Below, one piece after another: positions 54,898 to 63,687 of a stretch of DNA of 64,000 nt; within the stretch, counting starts at the first letter, position 1, and each line of letters begins with the position of its first letter. The notes beneath the pieces were generated by a model. It saw only the letters and a list, made by a program, of their open reading frames with translations. It was not told where the DNA came from and searched no databases. Position numbers and translations under genes: made by a program. This DNA is from Halobaculum limi. Its GTDB lineage: Archaea > Halobacteriota > Halobacteria > Halobacteriales > Haloferacaceae. The stretch covers positions 1,612,001 to 1,676,000 of the forward strand of contig NZ_CP120468.1 of the NCBI RefSeq assembly GCF_029490015.1, written 5' to 3'.

Positions 54898-56016
54898 TCC
54901 GTTCAATCACTCAGAGCTGAGTCAGGTACATATGTGTAGCCCACCAGAAACCAAAGCTGAAATTCACAATGGGCACGAGTTTGCATCTGTGTGCCAACTA
55001 CGCAGGAAGTGAGATCTGAAGTACACTGCTCAGCCGCACATCGGAGAGTGTCCTCCACGTCAGCGACAGAATACGCTGTATGTGCGGTTGAATAGCCCTG
55101 TTGGCCGGCTGTTGCTACCAATACGAGATCAAAGTGGAGGTGGCACGCGCTGAATCGTCTCGGATGGATGGCTACCCCACATCGAATCTCTCGAACTGAC
55201 GTGTCTAACTGTGTGGCTGGTGCGTAGTTCCACGGGACTCCCCGACGCCCAATGCACTGTGGAAATTCCTGTCTGTGAGCTATCCTGAAGGAGTGATACT
55301 GCGTGAGAATGGCGGAGATGGCCCCTCCTGTCCGGTCCGTTTGTCTTGAACCGTTCACAATCGGGGCTATTCCCCGCAAAGGAGTGGGTATTCGGGGTGT
55401 TTGGCGAGTGTGTGCAGACGTTCGATGGGGTGGTGCTGGCGAGTGAGCGAGAGCGATGGGTGGGAATGTCGACGCCTGCTGCGGGTTTCTCTGGTGTGTA
55501 GTCACGCAAGAGCCCCTGGTGGGAACGGGTGTTTTGGCGTGTGTTTCGGGGGCGATGAAAACCGATAGACGGCAGCCGTGTGTGATCGGGTGAACACGGC
55601 CTGAGAATGCGACTGTTTACTGGGTTCGTTGGTGGCGTTGGATTGCCTATTCGCTCATTTCTGGCTCTCTACCGGCCGCATTCTGAGTTTCCGTGCTCAA
55701 GAGGTCTCTCTCCTCTTCTTTCTGAAGGACGTTTCACAGGGGCGGTAGCAATGCGTAAGATGCCAATTTCCGGGGGATAGAGCCGATTGTGAAGAACTGA
55801 GGGTGACTCCCGTCAAGTCTCGATCAGGTGGCGACTGGATCTGAAAGACTACTCTCTCAGATTCACATTGCGTGGCTGGTTTGGAACGCCGCCAGTTTCA
55901 CCACTGAAGCGTGATGCCGTCAGTGAGCGTAGCAGACTGCCCGGTCTGCACAGTCACTCGGTTCGACGAGCGGAGACATGAAAGCGCATATGCACCGAAC
56001 CAGAGTTTGCCTTGGT
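54898..56016. other. Long intergenic region without a convincing gene
   Basis: This spans about 1.1 kb between archaellin copy 2 and the carbonic anhydrase gene. Frames are present on both strands (for example a 200-codon minus frame at 54903-55505 rich in His, Thr and Pro, and a 57-codon plus ORF at 55607), but none shows a recognisable motif or normal acidic haloarchaeal composition. It may hold decayed transposon or gene remnants, or the regulatory region of the archaellin gene. Confidence 0.4.
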
Positions 56017-56697
56017 ATGAACCGCACTGTGGTCGATCTTCTTGCGGGCAACGCCGACCACGCGCAGTCGTTCGGCTCGCGATTCGATGACGTCCAAGAC
56101 GGCCAGCATCCGGATGCAGTGACGGTGTGTTGCTCAGACTCACGAGTGCTCCAAGACCACATCTGGGATAATGACACGCCGGGTCACCTCTTCTCGTGTG
56201 GCAACATCGGCAACCGAGTCGTCCAGCGAACTGACGAGGGTGAGGTCGTCTCTGGTGACGTGTTGTACCCCCTCGCGCACACGGGGACACGAACAGCGAT
56301 CGTCGTCGGTCACACTGGGTGTGGCGCGGTGACGGCAACGTACCAGTCGCTCACCGACGGCCTCTCGGAACCTCCGGGTATCGAACACTGCATCGACCTG
56401 TTGGGACCGCACCTCGAACCCGGCGTTGAGCGTCTCCCCGACGACCTCGACACGGAAGGCGCCGTCAACCACCTCGTCGAGTACAATGTCGACCAACAGG
56501 TTGAGTGCCTCCTCGACAGCGACGACGTGCCCGATGACACCGATGTGGTCGGAGTCGTGTACGACTTCCAAGACGTGTACGGCGGGGCCCGCGGCGAGGT
56601 TCACGTGATCAACGTTGACGGCGAACGAGATGTCGAGACACTTCGCGACGAGCACTCGACGGTCGCACATCGCATCGACCGCCTCTGGTCGTACTGA
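56017..56697 (+). CDS. Beta-class carbonic anhydrase
   Basis: This protein has 226 residues from ATG 56017; the upstream in-frame ATGs do not extend the fold. It interconverts CO2 and bicarbonate. Zinc and catalytic residues are in VTVCCSDSRV (Cys-x-Asp-x-Arg dyad, about 34-43) and GHTGCGAV (His and Cys, about 92-99). FSCGNIGNRV is also typical. Strongly acidic, soluble and cytoplasmic. It begins the GC-rich, core-like part of the window. Confidence 0.93.
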   Translation: MNRTVVDLLAGNADHAQSFGSRFDDVQDGQHPDAVTVCCSDSRVLQDHIWDNDTPGHLFSCGNIGNRVVQRTDEGEVVSGDVLYPLAHTGTRTAIVVGHTGCGAVTATYQSLTDGLSEPPGIEHCIDLLGPHLEPGVERLPDDLDTEGAVNHLVEYNVDQQVECLLDSDDVPDDTDVVGVVYDFQDVYGGARGEVHVINVDGERDVETLRDEHSTVAHRIDRLWSY

Positions 56698-56706
56698 ACG
56701 CTGTTC

Positions 56707-57159
56707 TCAAGCAGACGCCGGCTTCCGCTCGAATGCGGCACGAACTGTGTCACTCGGGGCGAGCGCCGCCAACTCGGCTTCAACGTCCACGTCGGCAAGT
56801 TCCTCAGATCCTGCGGGTGTTCGCTGCAGGACGGCAACGTGGTAGAGGTACGAGAGGCGGAGGAGCCACCGTGCGTGGTCGAACTCGTCGGTCGACTCGA
56901 TGTAGTAGGTCGTCCACCCGGACTCTGTGAGGAGGTGGTGGACGCCAGTGTGGCCTTCCTCGATCAACACGTCGCGAAGCCGCCTGAGGTACGCGATATC
57001 GAGCATCCCCCACTCGTGGACGTGCCCGATCTCACGGGGCCCGACTCGGAACTCTGTCCCGCCGAAGCGGTGCTCTCCGACCTCGATGTGGGGCCACGAT
57101 CCGACCTCCTCGATGAGACGGTCGACGGTCGCCGTCACGGCTGCTCGTTGTGATGCCAT
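56707..57159 (-). CDS. Luciferase-like (DUF5519) family protein
   Basis: This protein has 150 residues from ATG 57159; the much longer in-frame reading upstream is Arg/Pro-rich and is shadow sequence. The core has GGTEFRVGPREIGHVHEWGMLD (in pieces), ILRDVLIEEGH-like helix and HHLLTESGWTTYYI, which I associate with the PF17648-type luciferase-like fold found in many prokaryotes; light emission is not implied. Probable small soluble protein of unknown function. It converges with the carbonic anhydrase gene. Confidence 0.7.
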   Translation of the reverse strand: MASQRAAVTATVDRLIEEVGSWPHIEVGEHRFGGTEFRVGPREIGHVHEWGMLDIAYLRRLRDVLIEEGHTGVHHLLTESGWTTYYIESTDEFDHARWLLRLSYLYHVAVLQRTPAGSEELADVDVEAELAALAPSDTVRAAFERKPASA

Positions 57160-57248
57160 ACCGATGAAAGACGCGCCGTGAGGAGAAAACGTCGCGCAAG
57201 ACACTCGGGTTGACGACCGGGTGGTCTCGTCGGCCGACTGCGTGACGA

Positions 57249-57965
57249 CTACTCGTCGGTGGGGACGTCGAACCGCAGGCCCAGGAAGTTCGGGTTCGTC
57301 GCCTCGTACTCGTATCGCTCCGGGTCGGCCGCGCGATAGTCGTCCGTCGGCGTCGGTTCGAACAGACGGTCGAGCCGAAAGCCCACGTCGAGCGCCGGCG
57401 TGATCATCGACTCGAGGGGGCGGCGATAGGCCGGCACTTCGATTGGGCTTCCGAAGGAGGTCCACGTCGCCGAGACGCGTTCAGTCTTATGGTAGTTCTC
57501 CACGCCGTCGTACTCGACGAAGTCGGCGTGCGGATGTTGTACGGTGAACGTGAGCCACCCACCAGGGCGAACGACTCGTGCGAGTTCCGCGAATAGCGGC
57601 CCCCAATCGGGGACGTAGTGAAACGCCAGCGAACTCGCGACGCCGCCGAACGCGCCGGCGTCGAACGGGAGCGGCGTGCCGAGGTCAGCACGGACGAACG
57701 CGGCGTCGGGTGCACGCTCGCGAGCGAACCGGAGCATCTCGGCGCTGGAATCGAGGCCGACGACGTGTGCGCCGTCGGCGACGAGTTCTGCCGTGAGGTG
57801 GCCCGCGCCACAGCCTGCATCGAGGACAGTCGTACCTTCGACTGTCGGCAGGAGCGCCCGCATCGCCGGTCGTTCGAGGTACGCGTTGGACGGCTTCGTG
57901 TCGCCGTCGGCGTCGTAGCCAGCGGCGAGTCGATCGTACGCCGCCCGAACCTCGTCGTCAGTCAT
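57249..57965 (-). CDS. Class I SAM-dependent methyltransferase
   Basis: This protein has 238 residues from ATG 57965 (MTDDEVRAAYDRLAAGYD); the extra upstream residues to 58049 are not of the fold. SAM-binding motif I is TVLDAGCGAGHLTAEL (about 47-62), motif II VVGLDSSAEML, and FHYVPDWGPLFAELARVVRPGGW matches the usual post-motif III region. Resembles UbiE/Methyltransf_11 proteins acting on small molecules. Target unknown. Confidence 0.9.
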   Translation of the reverse strand: MTDDEVRAAYDRLAAGYDADGDTKPSNAYLERPAMRALLPTVEGTTVLDAGCGAGHLTAELVADGAHVVGLDSSAEMLRFARERAPDAAFVRADLGTPLPFDAGAFGGVASSLAFHYVPDWGPLFAELARVVRPGGWLTFTVQHPHADFVEYDGVENYHKTERVSATWTSFGSPIEVPAYRRPLESMITPALDVGFRLDRLFEPTPTDDYRAADPERYEYEATNPNFLGLRFDVPTDE

Positions 57966-58139
57966 CACCCGTCCCCACCGCAGTCGCGGGCAAATCGCTG
58001 TCGACTGAGACGGCTGTTCGGTTCGACGCGTCTCCCACGGGCGTCGCACCCCGGCGAGGTTATGCTCACGTGAGGCTTACCGGTGGTGAATGATCCACCA
58101 TCGACGCGCTGTCTGCGCTCTCGACAGCCGGGAGGGTGA

Positions 58140-60056
58140 GTGAGTCCGCCACCGTGGGGTGGGAGTGAGGACGCCCTCGCGTTCGACGTCGACGGCGACC
58201 CGTTGCGCGACCTATTCGGCAGGTACGCCCGCGACGACCTCGCGTTATTCGTCGTTGGCGTTGTCACGAGCGTCCTCGGGCGAGTCGCCAGTCTCGCGCC
58301 ACCGCTGGTGCTCGGCGTCGCCATCGACGCGACGTTCAACGATCAGGTCCCGTACCGCCTGCCGTACGTACCAGCGGACCTCCTCCCGCAGACCCAAGCC
58401 GGAGAAGTGTGGTTCTCTGTCGCCGTCATCGTCGGTGCTCTGGTCGCGTCCGTCTTGTTGACGTGGACGAACGGCGCGTCGCTGTCGCTGTTCTCTAACC
58501 GCCTGCAACACCGGATTCGCGTCGACAGTTACGCCGCGATGCAACGACTCGATATGGCCTTCTTCGACGACAAACAGACGGGGCAGGTCCTCTCGATTCT
58601 GAACGACGACGTCCGGAACCTGCGGATGTTCCTCGGGACGACCGTCTCCAGCGCCCTCCAACTCACGGCGACCGTTCTCGGCATCGCCGTCCTGTTGTTC
58701 GCGCTTCACTGGCAGTTGGCGCTGGTGACGCTCGTGTTCGTCCCCGCCCTCGCGGCGTTCACGCTGTGGTTTATGCGGACGATCCGTCCACGGTACCGAG
58801 CGCTCCGGTCGTCGGTGGGCGACCTGAACACCCGTCTCGAGAACAACCTCTCTGGGATGGAGGTGATAAAGACCGCCAACGCAGAGGCTCACGAGACGGA
58901 GCGTATCGCCGACAGTTCCTTCACCTACTACCTCCGAGCGTGGGCCGTCGCGAAACTGGAGTACCTCTATCAGCCGTCGATGGACTTCCTTGCTGGACTG
59001 GCGTTCGCGGCGACGTTCCTCCTCGGCGGGTTGTGGCTCGTCGGTGCTGCGACGGTTCCGGGCGCCGAGCCACTCCGAGTCGGTGAGTTCGTCACGTTCC
59101 TCTTTATGACGCAACGATTCGTTGACCCGCTCTCGGGCGTCGGGCGCATCGTCAACAGTTACGAGAACGCTCGCGCGAGCGCCGAGCGAGTGGTCGGCCT
59201 CTCGAATCAGCCGGTCGTCGTCACTGACCGCCCGGACGCAGTTGTTCGCGATGACCTCGACGGCCTTGTTGAGTACGACGACGTGACCTTCTCATACCTA
59301 CCTGGACGGCCCGTCGTCCGGTCGCTGTCGCTCCGGGCGGATCCCGGTGAGACGGTGGCACTCGTCGGCCCCACTGGTGCGGGAAAGTCGACGGCGGCGA
59401 AACTCCTCCTCCGTCTGTACGACGTCGACAGCGGTACGATCAGCGTTGACGGCGTCGACGTTCGCGACCTCTCGCTCGACAGTCTTCGGTCGAACGTCGG
59501 CTACGTCAGCCAAGACGTGTTCCTCTTCGACGGGACCGTCGCAGACAACGTCCGATACGGCTCTTTCGACGCGACAGACGAGGCGGTCCGTGCGGCCGCC
59601 GAACTCGCCGAGGCCCACGAGTTCGTCGTCGACCTCCCCGACGGCTACGAGACGCGTGTGGGCGAACGCGGCGTGAAACTCTCGGGTGGCCAGCGTCAGC
59701 GCATCGCCATCGCGCGGGCGTTACTACAGGATCCGGCGATCCTCGTCCTCGATGAGGCAACCAGCGCCGTCGACACCGAGACGGAGGCGCTCATCCAGCG
59801 CGGACTCGCGCGACTCACCGCCGACCGCACGACGCTCGCCATCGCCCATCGGCTCTCGACCGTCCGCGAGGCCGACGAGATTCTCGTGTTGGACGACGGG
59901 GCAGTCGTTGAGCGCGGGACACACGAGGCGTTGCTGGAGCGTGACGGCCGCTACGCGAGACTCTGGGCGGCACAGGTGGACGGGACCGCAGACGAGTGGC
60001 CCGACGACGAGACGCCCGCCGTCGGCGAACGACTCTCCTTCGAGGAACTCGGGTAG
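58140..60056 (+). CDS. ABC transporter, fused permease and ATPase (exporter type)
   Basis: This 638-residue protein starts at GTG 58140 after a GGAGG-type ribosome site at 58131-58135. The transmembrane domain (about 35-345, six helices) has the ABC type-1 exporter fold. The ATPase domain (about 375-610) has Walker A GPTGAGKST, signature LSGGQRQR, Walker B ILVLDEATS and the switch His in AIAHRLS. It works as a homodimer or heterodimer exporting lipids, peptides or drugs; the substrate is not predictable. Codon use is fully GC-rich, unlike the island. Confidence 0.95.
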   Translation: MSPPPWGGSEDALAFDVDGDPLRDLFGRYARDDLALFVVGVVTSVLGRVASLAPPLVLGVAIDATFNDQVPYRLPYVPADLLPQTQAGEVWFSVAVIVGALVASVLLTWTNGASLSLFSNRLQHRIRVDSYAAMQRLDMAFFDDKQTGQVLSILNDDVRNLRMFLGTTVSSALQLTATVLGIAVLLFALHWQLALVTLVFVPALAAFTLWFMRTIRPRYRALRSSVGDLNTRLENNLSGMEVIKTANAEAHETERIADSSFTYYLRAWAVAKLEYLYQPSMDFLAGLAFAATFLLGGLWLVGAATVPGAEPLRVGEFVTFLFMTQRFVDPLSGVGRIVNSYENARASAERVVGLSNQPVVVTDRPDAVVRDDLDGLVEYDDVTFSYLPGRPVVRSLSLRADPGETVALVGPTGAGKSTAAKLLLRLYDVDSGTISVDGVDVRDLSLDSLRSNVGYVSQDVFLFDGTVADNVRYGSFDATDEAVRAAAELAEAHEFVVDLPDGYETRVGERGVKLSGGQRQRIAIARALLQDPAILVLDEATSAVDTETEALIQRGLARLTADRTTLAIAHRLSTVREADEILVLDDGAVVERGTHEALLERDGRYARLWAAQVDGTADEWPDDETPAVGERLSFEELG

Positions 60057-60110
60057 CGCGGAGGTGCGTCCGTTCGAGGGTGAGCGACCGTTCGCCCGCT
60101 TGTGTGGGGA

Positions 60111-60782
60111 TTATCGAGCGGGGGTGTCGGAACCGGTGGTGTCGGTGGACGCCAGCAGATATCCACCGAAGGCGGGCAACCAGATGATGAGCGGGTACAC
60201 GACCCACCGCTCGATTCCGCCACTTCCGAGCGGTGCGAGCGGACTGGGCCCGCCGACGGCCAACCCGTACACGAAGACGCTGACGAGAACGAGCAACGAG
60301 ATGCCGCCGAAGAGTCCACAGAGGAACGAGAACGGCCTGGTGGCGACCCTCGAGGAGAGCACGACCGTGATGCCGCCGGAGAAAAACGTCAGGAGCGCGA
60401 ACAGTCCGTGCCACGGGGTCACGTTCCCCGGGAACACGCCGACGCCGAACGCGCCGACGCCGAAGACGGCGAGTGCGAGCGGGAATCCGCGCCGGTCGAG
60501 TGAGCGGAACAGCGCGTACGCGGCGACGAGTACCATCGCCCCCGTCACCAGCATCGTGCTGTTGAATATCGTCGCGGACGGCTCGTGGATGATCGGATTC
60601 GGCGGGAGCGTCGAACCCAGATCGCTGATGTCCTGTCTCGTCGAGTAGTTGGGGTAGAGGACTTCCGCCGTTATGATCCCCATCAGGCCGACGAACCCGG
60701 CCAACGTCATACTGAACCCCGCGAGCGCGGGATCAGATACGTCGAACCGAGACAGCAGACCCTCACGGGTTGACGAACTCAT
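60111..60782 (-). CDS. DUF998 family membrane protein
   Basis: This 223-residue protein starts at ATG 60782 (GTG 60785 is also possible). Six membrane helices fit the DUF998 pattern: SMTLAGFVGLMGIITAEVLYP at the start, then NYSTRQDISDLGS with conserved polar residues, NSTMLVTGAMVLVAAYALF and FPGNVTPWHGLFALLTF. Function is not established. It converges with the ABC transporter gene. Confidence 0.85.
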   Translation of the reverse strand: MSSSTREGLLSRFDVSDPALAGFSMTLAGFVGLMGIITAEVLYPNYSTRQDISDLGSTLPPNPIIHEPSATIFNSTMLVTGAMVLVAAYALFRSLDRRGFPLALAVFGVGAFGVGVFPGNVTPWHGLFALLTFFSGGITVVLSSRVATRPFSFLCGLFGGISLLVLVSVFVYGLAVGGPSPLAPLGSGGIERWVVYPLIIWLPAFGGYLLASTDTTGSDTPAR

Positions 60783-60929
60783 CACGCGAATAGTGTAACC
60801 GAATTGAATAATAAGTGTTTGCTCGCAGTGGTGTGCAGTGCACGGGGGCTGTTCTGGTGTGTGTTCTGACAGGATGGGTGCGCGAAACTTATGCTATCGG
60901 CTCCCGTTCAGTGTCTGATTATGAGTTCC

Positions 60930-62309
60930 CGAGGACCAGACGGTGCGACAGGTGGTGTCCCATACAGAACACTCAGTCGCCGTCGACTCCTCGCGGCCGG
61001 CGGTGTCGTCGCGGCGGGGTCGTTCGCCGGATGTCTGAACCGGGTGGCGTCGGCGGTGACGAACACGGGAGCGTCGCCTGCGGCAGTGTTCGCGGGGACA
61101 CAGGAGGCGAGTATGGGCGAGTTCGTTGTCGGTGTGCCACACGTGCGTCGGCTGACTCCGTCGCTGTCTGGGCGGGTCGAGATAGAAGGGTGGGTTACGT
61201 CGTCGCCGGTGATGGCGCAGAATCACAATTCGTCGCGGAGCAACGCGCCGGGAGAAGGATACGCTCGTGACACTGACGATGACGATGACGGGCTCGGTGA
61301 TGGCACTGAGGAGGAAGAACTGGAGCCCATCTACGACTATCTGGGTGGCGAGGCGATGATCGCTGAGCGGTTTACGGTCTGCTTGCCTGATGCGGAAGTT
61401 CCGGGTGGGAACGGGAGTATCCGGGAGGCAGTGACGCCGGAGCGGCTCATTGGGTACCTGACTGGGAACGGGGAAGGGACTGACCATGCGTGGGGACGCA
61501 TTAATTCGGCTGCCGACGGAGGCGGTGATTGTGACGACGACGACCCCACCGGTCGGCCGGGTGCGGCGTGCGGGACAACACCTCACTTCGTTGCAGAGGT
61601 GACGGGGCCAGTATCGACGGGTGGGGGTCTGGAGGTCATTCGAGCAGAGGATGGGTCGGTGCTGGTCGTAAGTTTGCCGCCGGGGACGGACAATGGCTCT
61701 GCGAGGGTCTGTGCGACTGCTGGTGATGACCCCTGTGGGCCGGGTGTGTGGGCGCGGACGACGGAGTCGGGGTCGTCGACTGGTGTGTCGGTGTATCAGA
61801 TGATGGTGCAACCGCCACGGTGTCCGGAGCCGTTCCCAGGGTTGTTGTACGTCCAGCGGTGTGAGAGCAACGACCAACTCGTTTATTCGGGTGGGTGGGT
61901 CATCGACGACGCCGCGCTGTACGAGAATTCGGTAACCGTGGTGTCGATGGTTGGTCCGACGGAGGTGGTCGGGATCGAGCTTTCTGACCTTGGTGATTCG
62001 TTTGAGGATGTGGCCGGTGAGGGTGATGTACCACAGCGAATGGTCACGCGTCGACGGCGGGGGGCTCGGCTCGATCTCTCGGATGCGGGGACGCTGGTGG
62101 AGCGTGGTGTGCTGTCGAAAGAGGGGAACGACCTTCTCATTCGGAAGAAGCCGGGTGGACGGTCGGCCGATGGTGGCGGTGGTGGGGGTCGGATCGCCGT
62201 CTTGCATCTGGCGGTGGACGCGCCAGTGCTTCACCTAGTGAGTGCGGGGCGAGCCTCGAACGAGGTGAAGTTCAAAGCAGGTGCAGAACTATCGGGCAAG
62301 GTAACGTGA
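60930..62309 (+). CDS. Tat-type lipoprotein, function unknown
   Basis: This protein has 459 residues from ATG 60930. The leader LSRRRLLAAGGVVAAGSFAGCLN has a twin-Arg motif and a lipobox Cys near residue 35. The mature part is acidic, with a DTDDDDDGLGDGTEEEE stretch (about 113-129) and several Cys (for example CGTTPHF, CATAGDDPCG and CPEPFPGLLYVQRC). No domain was recognised. The coding strand is unusually rich in G and poor in C at third positions (GTG, GGG and GGT rather than GTC and GGC), unlike both neighbours, which suggests separate origin. It is likely exposed on the cell surface. Confidence 0.78.
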   Translation, partial: RGPDGATGGVPYRTLSRRRLLAAGGVVAAGSFAGCLNRVASAVTNTGASPAAVFAGTQEASMGEFVVGVPHVRRLTPSLSGRVEIEGWVTSSPVMAQNHNSSRSNAPGEGYARDTDDDDDGLGDGTEEEELEPIYDYLGGEAMIAERFTVCLPDAEVPGGNGSIREAVTPERLIGYLTGNGEGTDHAWGRINSAADGGGDCDDDDPTGRPGAACGTTPHFVAEVTGPVSTGGGLEVIRAEDGSVLVVSLPPGTDNGSARVCATAGDDPCGPGVWARTTESGSSTGVSVYQMMVQPPRCPEPFPGLLYVQRCESNDQLVYSGGWVIDDAALYENSVTVVSMVGPTEVVGIELSDLGDSFEDVAGEGDVPQRMVTRRRRGARLDLSDAGTLVERGVLSKEGNDLLIRKKPGGRSADGGGGGGRIAVLHLAVDAPVLHLVSAGRASNEVKFKAGAELSGKVT

Positions 62310-62626
62310 ACTCACGGGCGTCAAGCAGTACGTTCGGGAACGTCTCGGAGAGTGCTGAATCACCCGGTGTTGTTGCTGTGGGTCGAGAGAATACTCAAGC
62401 AGTCGGCCGGCTGCACTTTTTGTCTCCATAAACTAACATCTGAGTTATAATTGTGAGCGTTGACGTACCGTTCGCACGCTACGAAACGCTTGAACACGAG
62501 TACGGGGGGCATTCAGGCCAGTGCGAGCGGAAAGGTATGACTGCGACAGATGTGTGGACGCGTTCACCACTCCGCTATTACACTGAAGTGGCAGCAGATG
62601 CCCGAACACTCGATTGAGAGTCTGAA
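62310..62626. other. Intergenic region with a doubtful small ORF
   Basis: About 320 bases. A 54-codon frame from GTG 62453 to TGA 62617 (VSVDVPFARYETLEHE at the start) has a plausible acidic composition but no supporting promoter spacing. TTATAA at 62445-62450 is too close for a leaderless start. Confidence 0.3.
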
Positions 62627-63538
62627 TCACCCTGTCGGACTGGAGTGCTCGTCGAGTGGCTCTGAGTCCGCTCTGACTGAGTCGTACACGCGTTCAGCCC
62701 ACTCCCGCGCAATCGGAGCGTCGGTATCGACGAACACCTGCATAAGGCCAGTCGCCGAGTCGTACCCCCCGATTCCGACACGGTCGTCGAAGAGAGCCAA
62801 GCCGTACGGTAGTTCCTCGCGCGTCCGCAAGGCGAGGTGCCCACGTTCGATCGCCTCGCTGGCACGCCCGGGGTACGTCTCGAACAGCGTCTCCGCGATG
62901 CGTGGGAGGTAGATCACTTCGGTGTCTGTTGCGTCGAAGAGTTGTCTGTGGAAGCCACCGAGGACGAGTGGAGCCATGTGTGTCGTGTTGAACCCCCGGA
63001 ACGTCTCCGAGTCACCGACGAGCGAGATGAACCGCTCCACTGGACCGTACGGGTCGTCCGGTTCCGCGACGGTCACCGTCGCGTCCACAAACGGTTCGAC
63101 GACGAACTCCCGGTGATCCTCACAGATCACGTCGAGCAGTGGTGCCAGTCTGTGTGCGGTGTGGACGTTCGCCTCGAAGCGAAGGACCTCTTCTGCGACG
63201 ACTTCACCCCGGCCGGTCAGGCGGAACCGTCCGTCGACCTTCTCGGCGAACCCCTGTTCGTCGAGCCACCGCGTGAAGCGGTGGCTCGTCGCTCGCGACA
63301 CGTCGAGTCGGTCCTCGATCTCTCTACGGTCGAGCGGTTCGTCTAGTAAGGCCTCCAACACTGGACCGTGTCGGACGATGTCACCGAGGCGGTCCGTGTC
63401 CACGCGGCCACCCGTCGCGTCGAGACGCTGTCCGAGCCAACGGCGTGTCCGCTCGTTTTCCAGAATGGCCTCGAATACCGGCGACCCCGGCTGTCGCCGA
63501 CTCGTGTCGATCTGTCGTCCGTCCCGGCGTGGGGGCAT
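62627..63538 (-). CDS. Winged HTH transcriptional regulator (DUF1724-like effector domain)
   Basis: The longest frame gives 303 residues; the true start may be later (conserved part begins near PVFEAILENERTRRW). A winged helix-turn-helix lies at about 55-110 (PVLEALLDEPLDRREIEDRL and RATSHRFTRWLDEQGF in pieces). The C-terminal half resembles the methanogen/haloarchaeal FilR1/DUF1724 sensor domain common in archaeal regulators. Probably controls nearby genes; ligand unknown. The FAD oxidoreductase gene diverges from it. Confidence 0.85.
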   Translation of the reverse strand: MPPRRDGRQIDTSRRQPGSPVFEAILENERTRRWLGQRLDATGGRVDTDRLGDIVRHGPVLEALLDEPLDRREIEDRLDVSRATSHRFTRWLDEQGFAEKVDGRFRLTGRGEVVAEEVLRFEANVHTAHRLAPLLDVICEDHREFVVEPFVDATVTVAEPDDPYGPVERFISLVGDSETFRGFNTTHMAPLVLGGFHRQLFDATDTEVIYLPRIAETLFETYPGRASEAIERGHLALRTREELPYGLALFDDRVGIGGYDSATGLMQVFVDTDAPIAREWAERVYDSVRADSEPLDEHSSPTG

Positions 63539-63687
63539 AGCACTTCCTCGATCACCGTTCGATCCGCGTGGTAGTAACCCTAGCCCATCTGGAGAATGAA
63601 CGTCGTCTCACGGCTTGCAACGCCGTTCACGGCGCCGAATGCTTCTCGGTGGGTGAGGCCAAGCCTTGACGCGGCGTCAGGTTCGGT

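Noticed and set aside
54903-55505. 200-codon minus frame upstream of archaellin copy 2
   Set aside because: It is rich in His, Pro and Thr, not acidic, has no motif, and overlaps the archaellin promoter region. Kept only as a note in the intergenic entry.
58245-59114. 289-codon minus frame
   Set aside because: It is a shadow of the ABC transporter gene with very Arg/Glu-rich composition and no recognisable domain.
60894-62234. 446-codon open frame on the minus strand
   Set aside because: It is antisense to the Tat lipoprotein gene, basic and His/Arg-rich, and has no motifs. The plus frame has a clear leader and acidic composition.
62453-62617. 54-codon plus ORF starting at GTG
   Set aside because: Composition is plausible, but the only TATA-like element is a few bases from the start and no motif is present. 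Too weak to list as a gene.
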